A stretch of 64,000 nucleotides of DNA from an uncultured Cedecea sp. (lineage in GTDB: Bacteria; Pseudomonadota; Gammaproteobacteria; Enterobacterales; Enterobacteriaceae), in contig NZ_CANMLV010000002.1 in the NCBI RefSeq assembly GCF_947498825.1, positions 124,001 through 188,000 of the forward strand, written 5' to 3'. The notes under the pieces were generated by a model. It was not told the origin of the DNA and did no database searches. It saw only the letters and a program-made list of their open reading frames with translations. Position numbers and translations under genes: made by a program. Positions 56,195 through 64,000 of the stretch are shown here, one piece after another (position 1 is the stretch's first letter; each line of letters starts with the position of its first letter).

Positions 56195-57453
56195 ACGGCT
56201 CCACGAAGTTGCCGGATACGCTCTAGGTGCTGCTCAAGATCGGTCTCCGCAGCAATATCCGGGATATGGGGAACAATTTCCTCAAAGGTCGAGCCGATCA
56301 GCGCAAGTCGCGCATCACCATGTTCGATCAAGTACTTAACCTTTGCCAAATACTGATTGTCCCGCTCAGATCCCGGCTTAACATCGCCTTCGCCCGTTTC
56401 ACGAGGACCTAATGCAGGGTCACAGATCACCACTTTTAAATGAAGGTTTGAGTTGATCGCCGAAAGGATTGGTTCTGCTATATGGTTGTCATTAAAGCCA
56501 AAGCCTAGAACTAAAAGGCCAGTATCAGGCTGACGCAACGCCGCCTGAAATGCAGACATCATCTCCAAATAGGGCTGCTCGAATGACAGCTCGTACTTCG
56601 TATTTCGCGGATAGACCAAAATAGGATTCGTCGTTAATGGATCCTTTTCAATTTCCTTCGTCAGCGCATTGCGAGTCCAATCTACGGAGCCATGAAGCTT
56701 ATACAAGTGAAAGACGTTAGAAATGAAGTCGTGACTATCGGGATTGCTATCACGTTTAACAACGTCATACGTGAAAAACAGTGAGTCGAATACCTGCGGC
56801 GTCGTATGGGAAAACCCGTCGATAACAACGTACCGCCCTTTGCGAGCGGCATACTCAAAACAGAGGTCATAGTTGGTTGTGAAAATTTTCGAGCGCAGCT
56901 TCCGCGCCGACCGTCGCACTAATCTTCTCAAAAAATCAGAATGCAGATCGATATCGTCGTCCAAATCAAGAAACCGAACCTGATCTCTGACAGTCTCTTC
57001 GGCAACCTTGATGAATGCTTTAATCTTAGCTTTCGCCTCCTCATCATCAATAAAATCTTCAGCAATCTTGCAATAGGATAGCAATGCCTCAATATTACCT
57101 TTCCGTTCAATAGGGAATTTTGATAGAGCAATAACCTCAGAGAAAGTTTCTCCGTCCTTCGCCTCACAGAGTCGCCATAAATCGCTCATTGTTGGCGCTA
57201 TTCGCTTACCTTCTTTAGGAACACGCTTCCACGGCTCGCCCGGCGGAGGACGCTCGACGTTGACATGCAAAGATGTTCCAAGCCCAGTCAATACGAGCAA
57301 GTTATTACAACGAAAGCAATCTGACAAGCTTCGGGTAATCTCGCCTAGCGCCTCATCCGAAACAGCTCTTTCGTTCGCTTCCTTGTCCCCTCGCTCTACA
57401 GATGGCAGTGCTTCCTTCCAGACGCCATTGTTGCGATAAGTCAATACCTGCAT
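56191..57453 (-). CDS. SIR2-domain NADase of a SIR2-HerA antiphage pair
   Basis: The ATG at 57453 is preferred to the one 18 nt earlier because GGAAGGAAC lies directly before it; this gives 420 residues. SIR2 motifs are TGLGTS (56-61, the GAG-x-S-like nucleotide loop), FTTNYD (191-196) and KLHGSVDW with the catalytic His at 254. LLVLGFGFNDNHI closes the fold. It is first in a two-gene operon with HerA. SIR2 proteins of this class hydrolyse NAD+ and can act as nucleases in complex with HerA. AT content is higher than in the transfer genes, so it is probably a separate acquisition. Confidence 0.88.
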   Translation of the reverse strand: MQVLTYRNNGVWKEALPSVERGDKEANERAVSDEALGEITRSLSDCFRCNNLLVLTGLGTSLHVNVERPPPGEPWKRVPKEGKRIAPTMSDLWRLCEAKDGETFSEVIALSKFPIERKGNIEALLSYCKIAEDFIDDEEAKAKIKAFIKVAEETVRDQVRFLDLDDDIDLHSDFLRRLVRRSARKLRSKIFTTNYDLCFEYAARKGRYVVIDGFSHTTPQVFDSLFFTYDVVKRDSNPDSHDFISNVFHLYKLHGSVDWTRNALTKEIEKDPLTTNPILVYPRNTKYELSFEQPYLEMMSAFQAALRQPDTGLLVLGFGFNDNHIAEPILSAINSNLHLKVVICDPALGPRETGEGDVKPGSERDNQYLAKVKYLIEHGDARLALIGSTFEEIVPHIPDIAAETDLEQHLERIRQLRGAV

Positions 57454-58288
57454 GTTCCTTCCCCAAGCCAATTATTTTAATATTCTCGCGTATTTTGAAA
57501 ATCAGCAGTGCCACAATTTCACTCAGACCCTGAAAAAAGTGTTCAAAGGTCAGAATCAAATATCATCATGTCTCACAAGAGTACCGCGAATCACTATTCT
57601 GCTGTACCAATAGCGTATGTATGATGTCTAGTCGCCGTGACCGTGGTGTAAAAGTGCTGTGCATATGGCGTATATAGGATGTCTTACAGGTTTCTATTGG
57701 AATGTGTGGCGGGGTCCACACACAAAACGGCTACAGCTGTAGTACAAACGTTTAAGCCGTGCTACGTCTTTCGACCGATTTGTAGCGCTGAACGTATACC
57801 TCCTACTTTTACGGTAACCCTCACAATCCGCGTGAAACAAGGATGTTGCAGACCTCAAAGAGGTGCGTCATGTGTGACGCCTTTAAGGCCACAAATGAGC
57901 GACAGCGAATTTGGGGATCTAAAGGCGTCAGCTAGGCCGAAGAGCTAGCAACGTCATACCATAGGGCCCCATTGAAGATGGGGAAATAGATGTGGGGCCG
58001 TGGAGAGCAAACAGTTAAATTGTACTAACTCAGACTTGACCTGGCATGTACTGTCGGATGTGCTGAATTTGAACTAGCAACCTTGACTTGCGACCAGAAG
58101 CGGTCATCAGAAAACTTCGGCGCAATGACAGCTTCCACTGGTTGCTGCCCTTCATCAACGCAAAATGCTTGACTGATATCCATCATCGAGCAGCAGATTG
58201 TCTGTTTGGAATTTGGAGGCGATTTCAATGACCGCGGCACCCGCAACCCCAGGCCAATGTTTGCTCCAGTTGGCAAACCGTTGACTGC
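57454..58288. other. Non-coding stretch with paired repeats between SIR2 and LysR genes
   Basis: No gene is convincing in these 835 nt. Two imperfect direct repeats, GCGTATGTATGATGTCTA (57613) and GCGTATATAGGATGTCTT (57668), are 55 bp apart. They are enclosed by an inverted repeat CCAATAG (57607-57613) / CTATTGG (57694-57700). This resembles a recombination or regulator site. A minus-strand frame at 58025-58276 has no recognisable family. GC content is uneven, as at a junction of elements. Confidence 0.45.
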
Positions 58289-59227
58289 TCACGGTCGGCG
58301 CTCAGTCACCTCGTTATTTCCAAGCTCCCGCCGCGCCGCCTGTGTGCGTAGCCAGTGTGCCACGGCCTGGACTGGCGCCGAGGACGGCCTGTCGGCGTAC
58401 ATGGCCAGGTGATAGGTGTGCCCGTCGATCGCGGGCCCGAATGGTTGCACGAGATGTCCGGCTTCCAGTTCGTCGGCGATCAACGCCAGGCTGACCAGCG
58501 CGATGCCATGGCCGGCGACGGCCGCCTGTATGGCGTGTCCCTCGTCAGAAAAGCGTAGCTGACTTGCTTGTGGCGGCTGGCGTCGCTGCGCGACCATGAA
58601 CCAGCGCTCCCAGGTGGGGTTTTCTGGTCGAGGCCGCTTCCAGTCAAAACGGATCAATGGCACGCGAGCCAGATCTTCCGGCGACACGACGCCCAGACGC
58701 GGATTTGCCACAGGTGCGAACCGGTCGGTGAACAGCGGCTCGATCGCAAGACCGGGATACGGCCCACGGCCATAACGGATCGCGATGTCGACCGCCGTCG
58801 ATCGCAGGTCGACGAGGTCGTCGCTCGCCTGCAACTGCAAGTCAATGTCGGGATGCCTGTGCCGGAAATCGGCCATGCGCGGTACCAGCCACTTCACGGT
58901 GAATGCATTCGTCGCGGAGATGCTCACCAGAGCCCGTGTTCGCTGTTGCGTCAACCGTGCCAGCGTCGCCTCAAACGCATCGAACCCGTCACGCAGCACC
59001 GGGTAGAGCTGCGCCCCGGCATCGGTCAGCGACACCTTGCGCACCTGACGATCGAACAGCACAAGTCTTGTCTGTGCTTCCAGTGCGCGGATCTGGTGGC
59101 TGACGGCGGTCGGCGTAACAGCCAGTTCCTCGGCGGCGGCCTTGAAGCTGCCCAAGCGAGCGGCGGCTTCGAATGCGCGAAGTGCAGAGAGCGGAAGTGA
59201 TCGACGTTGCATGAGCGGGAGCAGCAT
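58289..59227 (-). CDS. LysR-family regulator, GcvA-like
   Basis: The 312-residue regulator (or 307 from the internal ATG, MQRRSLPLSALRAFEAA) has an N-terminal winged HTH (LRAFEAAARLGSFKAAAEELAVTPTAVSHQIRALE) and a LysR substrate-binding domain from about residue 95 to 295. The VDIAIRYGRGPYPGL segment is typical of the GcvA/TrpI-like group. It is divergent from the RidA/OYE genes with a 136-nt intergenic region, the usual arrangement for a LysR controlling its neighbours. Confidence 0.9.
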   Translation of the reverse strand: MLLPLMQRRSLPLSALRAFEAAARLGSFKAAAEELAVTPTAVSHQIRALEAQTRLVLFDRQVRKVSLTDAGAQLYPVLRDGFDAFEATLARLTQQRTRALVSISATNAFTVKWLVPRMADFRHRHPDIDLQLQASDDLVDLRSTAVDIAIRYGRGPYPGLAIEPLFTDRFAPVANPRLGVVSPEDLARVPLIRFDWKRPRPENPTWERWFMVAQRRQPPQASQLRFSDEGHAIQAAVAGHGIALVSLALIADELEAGHLVQPFGPAIDGHTYHLAMYADRPSSAPVQAVAHWLRTQAARRELGNNEVTERRP

Positions 59228-59363
59228 ATGAATGAGATTATTTCATCTTATACCTGACAAATGAACCTTTGTCGCGAGGGGGAGCTGCCCTCTACAGTAA
59301 CGGTACGGATCGGCCATCTATACCTCAACTTTCTGGCCGACCATAAATGAAAGGATTCGCACC

Positions 59364-59759
59364 ATGCTGAAACGTATCACGACCCAGCCCGACAACTACG
59401 CCCCCTTCCTGCTCTCGCAGGGCATTCAGTTCGGAAATTTGCTCTTCATCTCTGGTCAAGCGGGCGCCGCCGACGACGGAAAAATCATCGCGGGCGGCTT
59501 TCTTGCTCAAGGCGAGCAGGCCTTCCTCAACTTGCGCCGTGCGCTAGAAGCCGGTGGCTCCAGCTTGAAGGACGTGATCAAGGTCACGATCTTCGTCACT
59601 GACATGGCGCATTTCGAGGACGTGGTGGCGTTGCGTCGTCGCTTCTTTTCGGCCCCCTATCCGGCCGATACGATCGCCGAGATCAAGGCGCTCTACGACC
59701 CCACCGCCATGATCGAGATCGAGGCAATCGCAGCCATACGCCCGTCGGAGGGCCTCTGA
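59364..59759 (+). CDS. RidA-family protein (YjgF/YER057c/UK114)
   Basis: The 131-residue protein has the RidA pattern: APFLLSQGIQFGNLLFISGQAG, QGEQAFLNLRRALEAGGSSLKDVIKVTIFVTDMAHF, and a terminal MIEIEAIAAI. A conserved Arg that binds substrates in canonical RidA appears replaced or shifted, so imine deaminase activity is uncertain. One nt separates it from the flavin enzyme gene, suggesting joint action on a reactive imine/enamine or aldehyde intermediate. Confidence 0.88.
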   Translation: MLKRITTQPDNYAPFLLSQGIQFGNLLFISGQAGAADDGKIIAGGFLAQGEQAFLNLRRALEAGGSSLKDVIKVTIFVTDMAHFEDVVALRRRFFSAPYPADTIAEIKALYDPTAMIEIEAIAAIRPSEGL

Positions 59760-59760
59760 C

Positions 59761-60942
59761 ATGAGCACGCTCGTCAATCGTCCGAAAGGCGATGCGCAGA
59801 CAGCGCACGCTAAATTGTTCACGCCGCTGCAAGTGGGGGGTGGACTGAGCTTGGCCAACCGTCTCGCCGTCGCACCGATGACCCGGGTCAGCGCTACGGC
59901 GGATGGCCAGGCCACGAAGCAGATGGCCGACTACTACGAAGCCTTCGCTGCCGGCGGCTTCGGTCTGGTAATCACCGAAGGCCTTTATACAGACAAGGCC
60001 CATGCGCAGGGCTACCTCTTCCAGCCAGGCCTGGCCGACGACGCACAGCGCGATGCGTGGCGGACCGTGGTAGACCGTGTGCATGCGCATGGCGGCCGCA
60101 TCGTTGCGCAACTGATGCACGCGGGCGCGCTGTCGCAGGGGAATCCCCATCGCATCACGACAAAGGGCCCCTCGGCTGTGTTACCTACGGGACAGCAGCT
60201 GGCTTTTTATCGGGGTGAAGGGCCTTACCAGATGCCCGAAGCGATGTCAGCCGATGATATCTCCGAGGCGGTCGAAGGCTTCGCGCAAGCGGCGCGCAGA
60301 GCGCAGGAGGCGGGATTCGACGGCGTGGAGGTACACGGCGCCAACGGGTATCTTCTAGATCAGTTTCTTACTGCCCACACCAATCTACGCGAGGACAGCT
60401 ACGGTGGCAGTCTGGCCAACCGTCTGCGCTTGACGAGGGACGTCATCCAAGCCGTCCGACGGTCGACGACAGAGCGCTTTGTCGTGGGTGTGCGCATTTC
60501 GCAAGGCAAGGTCAACGACTTCACACACAAGTGGGAAGGCGGCGAGGCCGATGCGGCGCAGATCTTCGGCACGCTCAGTGCGCTGCCCATCGACTACATT
60601 CACACAACCGAGTTCGAGGCCTGGCGTCCCGCGTTCGGTGAACACGGCCCCAGTCTTGCAGCGTTGGCGCGGCGGCACGTTGCGGTGCCGGTGCTGGCGA
60701 ACGGTTCGCTGCATGATGCGACGCAGGCCGACGGAGTGGTGGCAAGGCAGGAAGCGGACTTCGTTTCCCTAGGCCGTGGTGCGCTCATGCATGCCGACTG
60801 GCCAGCAAGACTGCGCGCCGGCAAGGTGCATCAGACCTTCGATCGTGGATTGTTGGTGCCGATCGCTGACCTCGCCAATGCGGTTCGTCATCGCGCGGAG
60901 TTTCACCTGTCTGTTGGGGGGGATCCGGCGTTGAATCGCTGA
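59761..60942 (+). CDS. Old Yellow Enzyme family NADH:flavin oxidoreductase
   Basis: The 393-residue TIM-barrel FMN enzyme reads LFTPLQVGGGLSLANRLAVAPMTR at the start. GFDGVEVHGANGYLLDQFL carries the active-site His-x2-Asn, followed by NLREDSYGGSLANRLRLTRDVI and the late FVSLGRGALMHADWPARLRAG, all OYE signatures. It reduces activated C=C bonds or nitro compounds. It is in one operon with RidA, probably LysR-controlled. The natural substrate is unknown. Confidence 0.92.
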   Translation: MSTLVNRPKGDAQTAHAKLFTPLQVGGGLSLANRLAVAPMTRVSATADGQATKQMADYYEAFAAGGFGLVITEGLYTDKAHAQGYLFQPGLADDAQRDAWRTVVDRVHAHGGRIVAQLMHAGALSQGNPHRITTKGPSAVLPTGQQLAFYRGEGPYQMPEAMSADDISEAVEGFAQAARRAQEAGFDGVEVHGANGYLLDQFLTAHTNLREDSYGGSLANRLRLTRDVIQAVRRSTTERFVVGVRISQGKVNDFTHKWEGGEADAAQIFGTLSALPIDYIHTTEFEAWRPAFGEHGPSLAALARRHVAVPVLANGSLHDATQADGVVARQEADFVSLGRGALMHADWPARLRAGKVHQTFDRGLLVPIADLANAVRHRAEFHLSVGGDPALNR

Positions 60943-61252
60943 CGGTGCAAGGGGCTTGACATGATTCGAGCCCGTCAGTAGCTGATTCGACGTCTGCTCT
61001 GGGTCGCTTTCTGCCTGGTTAATCGGACAGAGCATGTCAGATGCGTTAGAGTCGAATTTGCAGCTGCGGCATTCGGCCAACAAGAGACGTTCGTCATCAC
61101 TCACGACCACGATCCCCGCTCATGAGTAACGAAGTCTTCAATCCGGAGGCTTCCCCCCTATCGGCTCTTGCCAGTTAAACTGCGAGAATCTGGATTTATG
61201 CCTTCTAGGTATTACCTGTAGATTATGCCCATAAGATTTCCAAAGGTTTGTA
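60943..61252. other. Intergenic region before the DUF3800-like gene
   Basis: These 310 nt contain no supported ORF. A TTATGCC...TTATGCCCATAAG stretch close to the next gene may hold its promoter. I see no terminator with a clear stem. Confidence 0.4.
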
Positions 61253-62413
61253 ATGAATGAAGAGCAGCCAAGTTCCATCATCAATGCGGAGGAACTTAGA
61301 GCAGGCATGCTCTTAAACATCTTTGCAGATCAGCCCCTCTACGGGCTAGACGAAGAATATGCTTTCTTCTATGACGAAACCAACAACATTCGCAAGTTCT
61401 GGATTAGGGATGATGGTTTCAATGAGCAGCCCAAGAACTTTGTCTTGGGTGGAATTGTTCACAAAAAATCCCAGCCGTTAACCGGGCTTGATGAACTCGT
61501 AAAGTCATTGCACATCCAAAAGTCGGCTGAGGAAATCAAGTTCAATCAGCTTGCCACGGGTAGCTATCTCGGCGTGCTGAACTCCAAGAAAATAAGGACG
61601 CTTTTGGAGTGGCTGATTGCCAATGCGGTGTTCATCCACTACACCAATTTCAATATCCTCTATTGGTCACTGGTGGATATTGTGGATTCGATGTGGGACG
61701 AGCCCGAGCTGCGCCAATATATGCGTTATGTCATGCAAATTAAGGGCGAGTTATTCAACCTTGCCAACACGGATTTAGATCGGTTGGCGCAGCTTCTGAA
61801 AAAATATCGGTTCCCAAACGTTCGGCGGAATATAAGCTCAATGTTCATGATGGAATTTTCTGATCTTCTAGAGTCGGTTGCCAAGAAGCCACAATCTGAC
61901 ATTAGCGAACTGGTTATATACATGGTCCGCAAAGCGGCAAACCTTCCAGATTTACCTTTTATTGTGGACAACGAAGATGACGTGCTCATTGATAGCTTCA
62001 AGTTTCTATTTCTACGACCCTTGTACATCTATCCAACAAGTTTCCATACCTTCGACAACGAAACCGAGGTTCAGAAGGCTCTGAGTAACACACAGATTGA
62101 ATACAAGGGAAGGCTCGTAGAGTACTCCTTCGTAGACTCGCAAGATTGCATAGAGATTCAATTGTCGGATGGCATCTGTGGCTTGCTGGGTAGTCACTTC
62201 AACTTCTTGGAGGAACATTCTGTTGAGGAACTGACTGAGATTAAGCAAAATCTTAACCCAGGCCAACGTCAGACTCTCACATTGCTCAGCAAACTCATAG
62301 CCATCTCTGATACTCAAAGCAATGGGTTCATGCTCCGAATTTCACCAATGGACAGTGACTACAAGAATGACTACTTCTTGCATGACCGTCGTTTGCCCAA
62401 TCATCTAACTTGA
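61253..62413 (+). CDS. DUF3800-like protein, putative defence function
   Basis: The 386-residue protein has, near residue 37, EYAFFYDETNNIRKFW. The Y-x-DE-(T/S)-N pattern is typical of the DUF3800 RNase-H-like fold. FVLGGIVHK follows, and the conserved second half contains IDSFKFLFLRPLYIYP and ISDTQSNGFMLRISP (the usual late Asp). DUF3800 proteins are often found in defence islands. The gene sits between the OYE cassette and a HEPN/Toprim gene, is AT-richer than the plasmid backbone, and seems intact. The family call is moderate. Confidence 0.55.
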   Translation: MNEEQPSSIINAEELRAGMLLNIFADQPLYGLDEEYAFFYDETNNIRKFWIRDDGFNEQPKNFVLGGIVHKKSQPLTGLDELVKSLHIQKSAEEIKFNQLATGSYLGVLNSKKIRTLLEWLIANAVFIHYTNFNILYWSLVDIVDSMWDEPELRQYMRYVMQIKGELFNLANTDLDRLAQLLKKYRFPNVRRNISSMFMMEFSDLLESVAKKPQSDISELVIYMVRKAANLPDLPFIVDNEDDVLIDSFKFLFLRPLYIYPTSFHTFDNETEVQKALSNTQIEYKGRLVEYSFVDSQDCIEIQLSDGICGLLGSHFNFLEEHSVEELTEIKQNLNPGQRQTLTLLSKLIAISDTQSNGFMLRISPMDSDYKNDYFLHDRRLPNHLT

Positions 62414-62849
62414 CATTGCCATGACAGTCAGGGCTTTAGGCGTGCCTGGCCACCGTTCAACTTCGACGTTGATTTGCACACCTTCTCCGTGCGCGATTGT
62501 CCGCAATGGGTCGAAAGTCGCCTATGGGTCGAGTTCGGCCTCTTCGGCTTTGGCTACAATCGGCCCAAATGCGGACTTTCGCTGTGAACACGTGAGTGTC
62601 CATTACAGACTCTGTTCAGGCGGCCTTCGAGTTACTTCATTCGCTGCCCAGCATCCAACATTAAGGTCTGATCTGTCGCCACAAAAAGGTCCGTGGCCAA
62701 CTATCGACAAGCCGCAGTCTTCGATAGTCTGCACGTTGAGGTCGTTGCTAGCCCAAATGGGACCGATCGACTGACTGCCACATGGCACCTGCACCGTATA
62801 CGGATTGACAAGCAATAAGGCCGACACCAACCGAGTTTCAAGTACCTAA
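62414..62849. other. Unassigned 436-nt spacer
   Basis: Short shadow frames cover this interval on both strands but none looks like a protein family I know. Degenerate coding remnants are possible. No terminator, repeat or promoter could be supported. Confidence 0.4.
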
Positions 62850-64000
62850 TGAGCACACCGATAACACTGACCGTAGGCGACATCACGCTCACATACAACA
62901 CTGGACACATGGGCATTGACCACGGCATGCTTTTCCAGGAGCGAGATCGTCTACGCCGCAAGAGCTCTTCTATCGACTACGGTCACTTCGAGGAGTATCC
63001 AGAAGAAGATGTGGCGCAAAGCGAGATATGCTTTTGCCGCGTACTCGGCTCGATGATTCCACGGCTCGAACTGCTCGGGTACACATTGAGTGCGGTCAAG
63101 GCCGACTACGAGAGGCAATCTGCGCTTGACAGCGACCGATATGCTGAAGAGCCTACCCGGCACGCCCGTCTGACTTTCGAGCAGTTCGTAGCCTTCATCC
63201 GTGCGCATCCCGTGCGCGACCTCAAGGATGAGTACAACGATGGCTATGAGGTCGAGTTCACCGAGGGGCGAGGTCGATTCTCCGGCGAGCCGGCAGTCAC
63301 TTTGCTGCCCGAAGGTGATCCTTTTCGCGATATGGGCGGGTATTCCGAACGCAGTCACTTCGGCAACCTAATCGACTTTCTGGCCCCCTACTCGATCCTC
63401 CGGATACTTGCCGAGAATCCGGCCAATTTGGACCTCGAAGTCGTTTGGGACTACGGCAACTTCGTCCATGCTGGGTGGGCTGAAAACGAGGACTTCGTCG
63501 CGGGCGCTCGTCGCACGCAGACCTACCTAATCGCAACCGAGGGCACATCCGACACCCATATTCTAAAGCGCAGCTTCGCGCTTCTTCGGCCAGATATCGA
63601 GGACTTCTTTCGGTTCATCGACGTCGAAGACAGGCACCCGTTCTCCGGCACGGGCAATTTGTCCAAGTTTGCCGAGGGGTTGATCAAGATCGACGTCCAC
63701 AACCACGTCGTTTTTGTCTTCGACAACGATGCTGAAGGAGTCGACACATTTCGCAGCCTGCAGCGATTCACCTTTCCAGTGAACATGCGAGCAATGGTGC
63801 TGCCAGATCTAGAGGAACTGCGCAGTTTTCCAGCACGAGGGCCGGGTGGCGTCGCATGTTCCAACATCAACGGTTCTGCTGCGGCCATCGAGTGCTATCT
63901 AGACTTGCGCTTAAAGGATCGTCCGCCGCCGCAGGTGACCTGGACCAACTACAAGGAGTCGATGGGCATCTATCAGGGCGCGCTCGATTTTAAGGAGAGC
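62850..64000 (+). CDS. HEPN/Toprim-associated protein, 3' truncated by the window
   Basis: The frame runs open from ATG 62850 to the window end (383 residues visible). The start, MSTPITLTVGDITLTYNTGHMGIDHGMLFQ, has the pattern I recall for the HEPN/Toprim N-terminal domain. A Toprim-like region lies near residues 230-300: IATEGTSDTHIL supplies the conserved Glu and VVFVFDNDAEGVDTF the D-x-D. HEPN and Toprim domains cut or process nucleic acids, and such proteins occur in defence islands. The C-terminal part is outside the window. Confidence 0.7.

Noticed and set aside
58568..59200. 210-aa plus-strand ORF
   Set aside because: It is the antisense shadow of the LysR gene, whose HTH and substrate-binding features are clear.

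Overview
The window joins two very different kinds of DNA. Positions 1 to about 33.3 kb are an Enterobacterales chromosome of moderate GC. The order purM-purN, ppk-ppx, yfgF (convergent), yfgG is the E. coli-like arrangement, and the proteins are close to their enterobacterial counterparts. The 127-bp TATACCC...GGGTATA palindromic repeats suggest the Yersinia/Serratia/Photorhabdus/Hafnia side of the order. The genus cannot be fixed from the sequence. From about 33.4 kb the DNA becomes clearly GC-richer, with betaproteobacterial-plasmid-like gene content, and stays so to the end apart from a few patches.

Chromosomal part: purine synthesis (purM, purN), polyphosphate metabolism (ppk with a PhoB box, ppx), an EAL phosphodiesterase (yfgF) and yfgG. 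Next come a divergent MmyB-type regulator/MFS exporter pair and a 6-phospho-alpha-glucosidase/PTS EIICB operon with an RpiR regulator. A ChaN-type haem-uptake lipoprotein follows behind a Fur-like box, then hcp-hcr (nitrosative stress) behind FNR-like and NsrR-like sites.

The most interesting locus is at 19.36-25.80 kb. It is a complete darobactin-type RiPP cluster in the order darA (62-aa precursor), darB (FtsX/MacB-like permease), darC (HlyD-type adaptor), darD (ABC ATPase) and darE (radical SAM/SPASM). The precursor ends in AWNWSKGFNY, so the predicted core is W-N-W-S-K-G-F. I recall darobactin A as W-N-W-S-K-S-F, which makes this a Ser6-to-Gly analogue. A MITE-like repeat lies between darA and darB, an Imm33-like immunity-type gene follows darE by 33 nt, and the locus is bracketed by inverted IS630 5' fragments plus IS3 debris. 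This supports acquisition as an island. The predicted product would be a bicyclic peptide aimed at BamA, made by DarE and exported by DarBCD.

After the island come a DUF2339/DUF3999 membrane pair, a decayed lipoprotein gene and a decayed IS3 orfA. The composition then changes. An Abi_2 (AbiD/F-like) gene sits behind a probable abiF-type structured RNA. It is followed by an apparently complete conjugative plasmid backbone: an RHH accessory protein, TrbM, VirB1-VirB11, a TrfA-like Rep with a four-iteron origin and two DnaA boxes, StbB/StbC-like stability proteins, a TrwB/TraD coupling protein and a TrwC/TraA MobF relaxase. The cargo beyond is a SIR2-HerA antiphage pair, a LysR/RidA/Old-Yellow-Enzyme cassette, a DUF3800-like gene and a truncated HEPN/Toprim gene at the window edge. 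This part is either an integrated conjugative plasmid with defence cargo or an assembly join; the window alone cannot tell.

No rRNA, tRNA, CRISPR array or convincing integrase was seen. All calls come from reading the sequence and from remembered family features, without database searches.
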